A stretch of 40,307 nt of DNA from an uncultured Clostridia bacterium (GTDB lineage: Bacteria > Bacillota > Clostridia > Christensenellales > CAG-917). The DNA is taken from positions 1 through 40,307 of the forward strand of contig CAMWIB010000001.1 of assembly GCA_947174215.1 (NCBI GenBank), given 5' to 3'. A model generated the notes under the pieces. The model was not told the DNA's origin. It ran no database searches and saw nothing but the letters and a program-made list of their open reading frames with translations. Both the position numbers and the translations under genes were made by a program. Below are positions 8,092-13,865 of this stretch, in pieces; position 1 is the first letter of the stretch; each line of letters begins with the position of its first letter.

Positions 8092-8865
8092 TTATTCGTT
8101 CTCTTCCCCGTTTTCCTCTTTGCTTTCCTCTTCCTTATTCTCGTTCTCGCTCTCGTCCTTATTCTCTTCTTCGGCCTTGTTCTCTGCGCCGTTTTGGCTT
8201 GCGAGATACTCCTCTATCGCCTTTCTCTTAATTTCCTCTTCGTCAATAGCGCCGCCACCGTTCGCCTTTACCTTTTCCATCTTCCACTGGAATATCATAC
8301 GAATGAACATTGCGATATTCCACAGGAACAGCAAGCCAAGCGGCAATACGATTATGAGCAGGAAATGCGTAGGCTCTTGCAACCAGCTTATCGACTTACC
8401 AACACCCTTCAAGTGCGACTTGTATACCGCAAGTACGTTGTAGGGGTTGACCGTTTCGTTGCTACCCTCCGGGTTTGCGTCACCGTGAGTGATATACGTA
8501 AGCGCATTTCCGTCGCTATCTCTTACAACCTCGATAATTCTGTGGGTAATAAGCGCGTCGTAGCCGTTTATACTTCCCTTAAAGGTGATTATCTGTCCCT
8601 CTTGCAGTTGCAGGACGTTCTTTGGATTGCCCGCAATAACCAAATCGCCTTCCTTGAAGCTGTCCTTCTGGTCGCCGTCCATTGAGCCTGTCAAAACGGG
8701 CAATAGCTTTACTCCGCCCTTTGCCACGTTTGCGGATACGGGATTCGGATTGGCGATGATGATTGCCGACGCTATAATCGCAATCAAAACGACCACAACC
8801 TCGACGCTCGTCACGACGATATCTATTATCTTCTTTTGCTTTGGTGTAAGTGTAAGTTTCTTCAT
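8092..8865 (-). CDS. SipW-like signal peptidase I (copy 2)
   Basis: A 257-residue signal peptidase of family S26B. I chose the ATG at 8865 over one at 8892 because AGAAGGAGC lies just upstream of it. Numbering from that start, a membrane helix lies at about 15-40. The catalytic serine is in TGSMDG (Ser61), the histidine in ITHRII (His108) and the aspartate in THGDANPEG (Asp129). A second helix spans about 167-190. The cytosolic tail contains EEIKRKAIEEYL (210-221) and ends in a long glutamate-rich run. Having two such peptidases in one operon suggests different substrates or redundancy. It follows the major fibre gene, as expected for a dedicated maturation enzyme. Confidence 0.9.
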   Translation of the reverse strand: MKKLTLTPKQKKIIDIVVTSVEVVVVLIAIIASAIIIANPNPVSANVAKGGVKLLPVLTGSMDGDQKDSFKEGDLVIAGNPKNVLQLQEGQIITFKGSINGYDALITHRIIEVVRDSDGNALTYITHGDANPEGSNETVNPYNVLAVYKSHLKGVGKSISWLQEPTHFLLIIVLPLGLLFLWNIAMFIRMIFQWKMEKVKANGGGAIDEEEIKRKAIEEYLASQNGAENKAEEENKDESENENKEEESKEENGEENE

Positions 8866-9023
8866 GTTGCTCCTTCTGTCACAATTTTTCAACTGTGCGC
8901 TATATAAGGCGGCTTTCGCCGATAATTTTCCTCTTTATCCCGACAATACCCGTCCGCAGACGGCACTGTCTACACTGTATCGCGTGCGAGTACACGCTCG
9001 CGCCTTACGCACGCATACGCGCG
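8866..9023 (-). other. 5' leader of SipW copy 2
   Basis: This stretch separates the fibre-gene terminator from the peptidase gene. It contains a stable tetraloop hairpin, CGGC-GAAA-GCCG on the minus strand (8910-8921), about 35 bases before the ribosome binding site, and an imperfect GC-rich hairpin around 8981-9002. I see no strong -35/-10 pair. Together with the terminator region it forms about 360 bases without a protein gene. Confidence 0.35.
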
Positions 9024-9141
9024 TAAAAAAATAAATGAATAACAAGCATTCTCTGGGACCCCGCAAACGTCCTCTAAGGGGTACCCGCGAAACCTCCGCG
9101 TTTCGTGGGGTAAATTTGTAGGGTTGATAAAATGCTTATTC
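9024..9141 (-). terminator. Branched terminator-like structure after the major fibre gene
   Basis: On the minus strand the outer arms GAATAAGCATT (9131-9141) and AATGCTTGTTATTC (9037-9050) pair with a three-base bulge. Inside is a second stem, ACCCC(A)CGAAACG with CGTTTGCGGGGT, containing the hairpin GAAAC-GCGGAG-GTTTC. The outer stem runs into a U-rich tract with seven consecutive Us (plus-strand As, 9024-9036). This fits a compound intrinsic terminator that may let partial read-through reach the peptidase gene. A miniature inverted-repeat element or a regulatory RNA is an alternative. Confidence 0.45.
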
Positions 9142-9175
9142 CAACCTCTGCGCGCACACTGCACGCAGAGGTTGG
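9141..9175 (-). other. Perfect 12-bp stem-loop after the major fibre gene
   Basis: CCAACCTCTGCG (9141-9152) and CGCAGAGGTTGG (9164-9175) form a perfect 12-base-pair stem with an 11-base loop, 50 bases after the fibre gene stop. It is not followed by a U-tract, so it is more likely a 3' stabiliser that protects the fibre mRNA, or part of the terminator complex beside it. Confidence 0.55.
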
Positions 9176-9225
9176 TAAGTAATCAGATAGTCAATTTTGT
9201 AAATAGGTAACGTTTGTTACTTAGA

Positions 9226-10179
9226 TTAGTCGTTGTTTGCAGCAGCTACACCGCTAAACATCACCGTAAACAATGCACCGGTTCCTGCATAAGCGTTGGT
9301 GTGGCTGTCGCCTTCAAACCAAGCAACGAGTTGAACTTGTACGCCACCCATTGGTGCAACACTTGAAACAACGTTTTCAGCAGTGCCGCTTGCAGTTGCC
9401 GTATAGTTGCTGTGTGCCGCAGGCGTATCTCCTGCCGCAGGACCACCTGCGCCAATCGTGATATTTGCATATTGGACAGCCGCTTGCTCTGACGAAGCCC
9501 AAGTTCCAACATACTTTCCGTCAATAAACATAGCAACTCTCAGGAACGGATTTGCCTTCAATTCATAGTAAGTAGTGCCAGCTTCCGCAGTTGCACCAGT
9601 TTGAGTCGCTTCATAAGCGTCACCGTTCTTCGTATAAAGTCCTTCGACGGATTCGCCCGCATTAACAGCCTTCTCCGCATAGTAGTTAGGATTGATAGTA
9701 ACGGCAGCCGAAATTCCGCTGGCGACACCACCGACGTTGGTTACGTAGAAGCTATCTTGCTCCACTGCCGATGAGCCTGAACCTTTAACATCAGTAATAG
9801 CCGCAACTTGTGTTGTCGTAGGCGCAGAAGCATAATTGCCTGCGTTATCGACAGTATATGTAATAAATGCGGCTTTGAAATCTGCATACGTAGTTGTGCC
9901 AACAACAGGTGCAGTTGCCGAATTGTACATAGCAGGATTGATTGCCTGATTCATGGTGATGTCTACCGAAGATTGGTTAGCAGTACTGCTGGTAGCCTTT
10001 GCAGTGTCGATAACCAAAGATGCACTGGTAGAATTTGCCGACGTAACAAGCGTTTCGGTAACCGTAGCGTTGCTTTGCGCCGTATACCATGCAAAGGTTG
10101 CAGTGGACAGTGCAACGACAAGGAGTAACACCATTACGATGGTGGTTACTACCATAGATTTTTTCATTGTCTTTTTCAT
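9226..10179 (-). CDS. Probable major fibre subunit, SipW-dependent
   Basis: A 317-residue secreted protein. I chose the ATG at 10179 because GGAG lies six bases upstream; the ATG at 10191 overlaps that binding site. The signal has a lysine-rich start, a hydrophobic core and STATFAWYTAQSN. The mature part is very rich in Ala, Thr, Ser and Gly, with a short insertion typified by GLYTKNGDAYEAT, and ends with LVAWFEGDSHTNAYAG plus a final beta strand. The composition, visibly different codon choice, long own leader, 12-bp 3' hairpin and own terminator-like structure all suggest high expression, as for the TasA subunit in Bacillus. It sits immediately before a SipW-like peptidase gene, the same gene partnership as in TasA operons. 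The major-subunit role is inference. Confidence 0.85.
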   Translation of the reverse strand: MKKTMKKSMVVTTIVMVLLLVVALSTATFAWYTAQSNATVTETLVTSANSTSASLVIDTAKATSSTANQSSVDITMNQAINPAMYNSATAPVVGTTTYADFKAAFITYTVDNAGNYASAPTTTQVAAITDVKGSGSSAVEQDSFYVTNVGGVASGISAAVTINPNYYAEKAVNAGESVEGLYTKNGDAYEATQTGATAEAGTTYYELKANPFLRVAMFIDGKYVGTWASSEQAAVQYANITIGAGGPAAGDTPAAHSNYTATASGTAENVVSSVAPMGGVQVQLVAWFEGDSHTNAYAGTGALFTVMFSGVAAANND

Positions 10180-10257
10180 AACTTTCTCCATTTTTTATTT
10201 CTTTTTTATTTAACGGTCCGCGGGAATGATTTGGTTGTTTATCGCTGATTGCGCAAA

Positions 10258-10380
10258 TTAAGGTTTTGTGTCGGGTGCTTGCTCCTTATATAAAAGTCGC
10301 AAACAACATATTTCCGCTTTCACAGTCCCGTCATTTACGCCATTGACCATCCTAATTATCCCGAAGTCCGTTTTTTTCAT
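10258..10380 (-). CDS. Possible 40-residue small protein or leader peptide
   Basis: A short frame with an excellent ribosome binding site: AGGAG ends seven bases before the ATG. It encodes 40 residues starting MKKTDFGIIRMVNGVNDG, containing a CC pair at 25-26 and ending KEQAPDTKP. There is no membrane segment and I recognise no family. It lies in the leader of the major fibre gene and directly downstream of two copies of a repeated element that also precedes the EAL-like gene. It could be a regulatory peptide, an upstream ORF controlling fibre expression, or chance. Only the binding site, start and position support it. Confidence 0.4.
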   Translation of the reverse strand: MKKTDFGIIRMVNGVNDGTVKAEICCLRLLYKEQAPDTKP

Positions 10381-10398
10381 TTTTTGCTCCTATATATA

Positions 10399-10427
10399 GC
10401 GTTTATTACGCATATATTGCATTTTAC
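10399..10427. repeat. Direct repeat, copy A1
   Basis: A 29-base element containing ATATATTGCATTTTAC that matches copy A2 at 12221-12249 in 26 of 29 positions, in the same orientation. On the minus strand it lies just before the ribosome binding site of the 40-residue frame, as A2 lies before that of the EAL-like gene. It may be a shared promoter or operator element. Confidence 0.6.
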
Positions 10428-10445
10428 AGTTGCCGCTATACCCCA

Positions 10446-10470
10446 TTTACTGCGTATATATCGCGTTTTT
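10446..10470. repeat. Direct repeat, copy A3 (partial)
   Basis: A 25-base stretch beginning TTTACTGCGTATATAT that differs from the same part of A2 at three positions. It lies 18 bases from A1, so A1 and A3 form a loose tandem pair. Confidence 0.5.
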
Positions 10471-10579
10471 GCCCATACGTGATGAGTTTTACGCTTATTT
10501 TTTGCATTTTCGCATACTCACTTTATTTACACACTTTTCTCACTTTTGTGCGAACGTAATGAGTTTTGCGCGTTTGCGG

Positions 10580-12202
10580 CTATTTTGCAAGCGGAAGCTT
10601 TTTTGCTCCCTTGATTGCGTTTTGTATTATTCTTACAGGGCTGCCAACTATATCGCCCTCGATATTTTCCATTCCGTGAGAAAGGAAATATTTTGCTTCT
10701 TTGACCGAATTCACGTAGATTGCAGAGGTCCTTATACCCTGAACCTTGGCGTATCCCAACACCATATCGAGATGTGCGGTCTTTTTTACGTCCTCTTCCT
10801 TATAATAACGGGCGTCGAAGCGCAGATAGTCGATATTATATTCAGTCAGAACCTTCAAGCCTGCGTTCTCGGTGTTGTCTATCATTATCTTTACACCGTT
10901 TTCGGCAAGCTGTCTTATTCCAAACAAACCCCTATCTCCCAAAGCTTCAAGCAAGGCGCAGTCGAAAGCCAAAACCAGATTGCCGTTTTCCGTCTTTGCG
11001 CTCTTGATAAGCCTCTTCAATATATCGTCCTTTATAAGCAAACGCGCCGATGCCTGCGTAACGAATACCGTATTCGGGTTTTCGTCGCAGTCGCTTGCCG
11101 TCTGCTTTACGCTAAGGAGATTGAGCGTTTCTATTCTCTCGCTACCCTCTGCAACCGCAAAAAACTGCTGAGGAAGCATCTTTCCCAAGAATTTGTCGTT
11201 GAGAACCTGTTGCACCGTAACGTACGCAATTTCGTTCTCATTCGTGCGCGCCGCGTTATAGAAGTACACGATAGGCTCCGTCAGCGCAACCGCACCCTTT
11301 ATCGTCGTAGCCTGCTGTCTGAGAGCTTCGAGCTTTTCCCTGCCTTCCTTTTCTTCGAGGTCGAAGTCGTCACCCATAAGCTCGGCGACTATATCCTTAT
11401 ATAATTCGCCTTCTATCGGCTCGTATTCCTTGCCGTCGAACTCGCCCTCTTCGGGCTGTATCTCCTCAAAGCCATCTAAGACGGCTTCGGGATTGAATGG
11501 ATATCTCTCCGCATACGCGACGGGAACGTAGTAGTCCTTCTTCGTCAGTTCGTACTTCTCAGCAAGGGTTTTTAGGATATCTAACGCACTCTTTATAGAT
11601 TTTCCGTCTTTTTCACGCTTGACGTCAGTCGTACCGTTAAGAGCGGAAATTCTAAGCATTTTATCCTCAACGGAAAGAGCAAGAATACACTCTCCGTTTA
11701 TGTAAAACCTCTCCTGTTTGCTTATAAAACGTCTTTTTACGTCCGCGTATGCGAGCAACTCGTTTTTAATCTTGCCGTACGCAAGCTTGACCGAGTTGGG
11801 CGCAAGGCGCAACCTGTTTTCAAATACGTTTTTGAGTATCTCTCTGCCATACGCGTCGTACGCACCGCTTACGCCAATCTCGTCCGCGTCCTCTTCGGTG
11901 TCGTTGGCATTATACTCTACTTCTTCCTCTGCCTCTTCAACAGCTTCTGCAACTTCGGCAACCTCGGCAACATCTGCAACTTCATTGCTTGACTCGGCTT
12001 CGATTCTTTTGCTTGCAAATTCGTCGGCGTTTTGCTCTGTTTCGACAGATTCGGCGGATTTTACATCCATTTCGATATCATTAAGTACCGTTTCAACAGT
12101 ATTGACATTCGCTTCCTCTGTTTCAACAGATTGCGTGAATGCTTCCTCCGTTTTGGCAGAATCCGCGTTTATTTCCGCTTTTTCGACAATATCCGCTTGC
12201 AT
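10580..12202 (-). CDS. Degenerate EAL-domain protein with acidic N-terminus
   Basis: A 540-residue cytosolic protein. Residues about 10-105 are a low-complexity acidic segment. About 118-245 resembles a domain common in clostridial proteins and often described from the pattern KNELL...YADVKxRxS. About 305-525 follows the course of an EAL phosphodiesterase domain: GKMLPQQFFAVAEGSERI (340-357), TVFVTQASARLL (378-389), NLVLAFDCALLEAL (408-421), GVKIMIDNTENAG (436-448), IDYLRFDARYY (457-467) and EGDIVGSP (515-522). The catalytic EAL, DDFGTG and EGVE residues are replaced, so hydrolysis of cyclic di-GMP is unlikely. It may be a binding or scaffolding protein that links second-messenger state to fibre production; that is inference. 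The start has AAGGGG at a good distance. Confidence 0.75.
   Translation of the reverse strand: MQADIVEKAEINADSAKTEEAFTQSVETEEANVNTVETVLNDIEMDVKSAESVETEQNADEFASKRIEAESSNEVADVAEVAEVAEAVEEAEEEVEYNANDTEEDADEIGVSGAYDAYGREILKNVFENRLRLAPNSVKLAYGKIKNELLAYADVKRRFISKQERFYINGECILALSVEDKMLRISALNGTTDVKREKDGKSIKSALDILKTLAEKYELTKKDYYVPVAYAERYPFNPEAVLDGFEEIQPEEGEFDGKEYEPIEGELYKDIVAELMGDDFDLEEKEGREKLEALRQQATTIKGAVALTEPIVYFYNAARTNENEIAYVTVQQVLNDKFLGKMLPQQFFAVAEGSERIETLNLLSVKQTASDCDENPNTVFVTQASARLLIKDDILKRLIKSAKTENGNLVLAFDCALLEALGDRGLFGIRQLAENGVKIMIDNTENAGLKVLTEYNIDYLRFDARYYKEEDVKKTAHLDMVLGYAKVQGIRTSAIYVNSVKEAKYFLSHGMENIEGDIVGSPVRIIQNAIKGAKKLPLAK
11941..11985. repeat. Five tandem 9-base repeats within the EAL-like gene
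   Basis: Five consecutive 9-base units of the type CAACTTCGG encode the alternating VAE/VAD segment (about residues 73-87) of the acidic N-terminus. Because the unit is a multiple of three, slippage would lengthen or shorten the linker without breaking the frame. Confidence 0.6.
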
Positions 12203-12220
12203 TTATTTCCCCTTATTATT

Positions 12221-12249
12221 GCGTTTACTGCGTATATATTGCATTTTAC
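12221..12249. repeat. Direct repeat, copy A2
   Basis: A 29-base element that includes the stop codon of the gene at 12246 and ends 18 bases before the ATG of the EAL-like gene on the minus strand. It pairs with A1 and A3 on the other side of the EAL-like gene, so that gene is bracketed by direct repeats about 1.8 kb apart. Confidence 0.6.
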
Positions 12250-12929
12250 GCTTGTTCTGCACCTTCCTCGTCGGTTTCGGGAACGACGACTACCTGTATG
12301 GTGACCTGTATCTTTTCCGCATTCCTTATGCTTGGATAGCAGAGGTCGTCAACCTGTCTGAGATACATCGTGGTGTTAAGCGTTATATCCGCACTGTCGT
12401 CCACGGTGAATTTGGTTTTTGACGGCGTTTTCCAATCGTCTTTGGTTATGGAGAACGTATTCATCTCTCCGTTGCCGCCGATATACTTCCATTCAAACTC
12501 TATTTCCACGCTTAAATCATATTCCAGACTGAGCTTTTCCTTGCTTCCGTCGGCGAAAACCATATATACGTCGCAAGTTATCGCCATTTCCGCCTTATTC
12601 GATTGCTTATCGCTTTCGTTCTTGTAGCGGAGCATACTTTCCTTGCTCACGACGGTCGCGGCTTCCACCACGTTTTCACCTACTTCAAGCACGTTAAAGT
12701 TCAATACGTTATCAGTTATCGCGCCTTTTTTGGCTACTGCGGGCTTAATTGCGTCAAGCGTATATTCGTTTTCATCGAAGTACACGACGAGGTATCCGTC
12801 GGCGCTCATTTTGAACTGATTATCCGCGCCCGCGCTACTCGTATACCACGCAAAAGCGACTCCGATTGCGGCAACGCACAGCGTAATTGCAAGGCATACG
12901 GTGATTATAATGAGAGATTTCTTTTTCAC
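12246..12929 (-). CDS. SipW-dependent secreted protein
   Basis: A 227-residue secreted protein. A lysine-rich start and hydrophobic core lead into VAFAWYTSSAGADNQF (about 24-39), a SipW-type signal. The mature part is predicted beta-rich with several acidic stretches and ends in an acidic tail. It lacks the AW-x-x-G-D motif of the fibre-like proteins at 5-10 kb, so it is a more distant member or a fibre-associated protein. The start codon is GTG, overlapping the TGA of the preceding gene as GTGA, and GGAGG lies nine bases upstream. This points to tight co-translation with the preceding gene. Confidence 0.8.
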   Translation of the reverse strand: MKKKSLIIITVCLAITLCVAAIGVAFAWYTSSAGADNQFKMSADGYLVVYFDENEYTLDAIKPAVAKKGAITDNVLNFNVLEVGENVVEAATVVSKESMLRYKNESDKQSNKAEMAITCDVYMVFADGSKEKLSLEYDLSVEIEFEWKYIGGNGEMNTFSITKDDWKTPSKTKFTVDDSADITLNTTMYLRQVDDLCYPSIRNAEKIQVTIQVVVVPETDEEGAEQA

Positions 12930-13639
12930 TCGTCCGCACCTCCGCCTTCAACCGTGCCGCCCTCTACGATATGCGCGGCGATTCCGACCTCGACCGTAGC
13001 GGTGAACACCGCCTTCATATTCTCATAGCCGCAATACGCAAAAGCCTCGACTTCATCATATTCCTCACTAAGCCAATGTGCGTAACTTACTTCGTCAAGA
13101 AATATCAGCTTGAATATCAGCTCCACCGTGACAGCCTCGGGAACTTCGTAGTAAACGAGTTCTCCGCCCGCCTCGCGGCAAAGAAAGCCGTCCTTGTCGG
13201 GACCGTACGACTCACCGTCTATCTCTATACGCCAAGTAAAACAGTCCAAAATCTCGGGCGTACCGTCATTTCCCACCGAGCTTACGTGTTCACCCGTAGA
13301 GCGGGCAATCTGCATTGCAGAGATTCTTGCAGTCATCGCAGAATCACTTCCCAAAGGGCTGAACGTAACGGTAAGTTTCTTGGCGACCACGTAGGGAGCG
13401 TCAACTCCGTCGAATTCGTCGCCATCGTAACCCTGCCCCGTTTCACCTTTATACAGTTTAGGCTCGAAAGGCTCCTCGTTTTCGATAAAGGTATTCGCGC
13501 CCGCCGCGGCGGTTATAGTCGTAGCCGTCGTATCCACTCTCGTCTGAGAAACGAACCAAGCATAAGTAGTCACGGTCAGAGCAAGCACAATCGCGACGAC
13601 GAGTATTTGGATTGAGATTACGATAACCTTCTTTTTCAC
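12926..13639 (-). CDS. SipW-dependent secreted protein, first gene of the minus operon
   Basis: A secreted protein of 237 residues if it starts at the GTG at 13639, or 258 from an ATG at 13702. I prefer the GTG because it is followed by KKKV and a hydrophobic helix, the normal signal layout, whereas the longer form adds a second hydrophobic patch. Neither has a strong ribosome binding site. The helix ends in VTTYAWFVSQTRVDTT, a SipW-type signal. The mature part is beta-rich and acidic and ends EGGTVEGGGADE. It is divergent from the giant gene, with about 160-230 bases between them, and heads the minus-strand gene set. Its exact role is unknown. Confidence 0.75.
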   Translation of the reverse strand: MKKKVIVISIQILVVAIVLALTVTTYAWFVSQTRVDTTATTITAAAGANTFIENEEPFEPKLYKGETGQGYDGDEFDGVDAPYVVAKKLTVTFSPLGSDSAMTARISAMQIARSTGEHVSSVGNDGTPEILDCFTWRIEIDGESYGPDKDGFLCREAGGELVYYEVPEAVTVELIFKLIFLDEVSYAHWLSEEYDEVEAFAYCGYENMKAVFTATVEVGIAAHIVEGGTVEGGGADE

Positions 13640-13784
13640 GCCAATTTGTCCATTATTTTTAGAGTAACACAAGAAAAATCGAATTACAAGGGGAATTTTC
13701 ATAAATATTGAACAATATGTTTAAGATTATCGAACAGCTGTCTGATAATATCAAACAAAATGTATAAAAAAATCGCCTTGGGTA

Positions 13785-13813
13785 TTGACATCTGCGCACG
13801 CTTATATTATTTT
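13785..13813 (+). promoter_or_regulatory. Promoter of the giant-protein operon
   Basis: A perfect -35 box TTGACA (13785-13790) and, after 17 bases, TATTTT (13808-13813). Transcription would begin near 13820, just before a large palindrome. The -10 box is weak, which would allow control by an activator or repressor. Confidence 0.5.
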
Positions 13814-13820
13814 ATTATAT

Positions 13821-13855
13821 AGTGTATAAAAAGATAGCGCGCTATCGTCTACACT
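13821..13855 (+). promoter_or_regulatory. Palindromic operator or leader hairpin before the giant gene
   Basis: The perfect 14-base palindrome GATAGCGCGCTATC (13833-13846) is enclosed by the arms AGTGTA (13821-13826) and TACACT (13850-13855). It lies at and just after the predicted transcription start and ends about 10 bases before the start codon. It could be a repressor site or an RNA hairpin limiting translation. Confidence 0.5.
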
Positions 13856-13865
13856 GTAAGGGGAA

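Larger units (their letters stand above)
10181..10579 (-). other. Leader region of the major fibre gene
   Basis: About 400 bases between the EAL-like gene and the fibre gene. It contains the 40-residue frame described separately, two copies of a repeat (10399-10427, 10446-10470), and a second degenerate pair around 10478-10494 and 10554-10571 sharing ATGAGTTTT. There is no clear terminator after the EAL-like gene. I could not fix a consensus promoter, although one is expected for a strongly expressed subunit. Confidence 0.4.

Noticed and set aside
8968..13858. A 12-base match (GTCTACACTGTA) before the SipW copy 2 gene and before the giant gene
   Set aside because: Matches of this length are expected by chance in 40 kb, and the orientation relative to the two genes is opposite.
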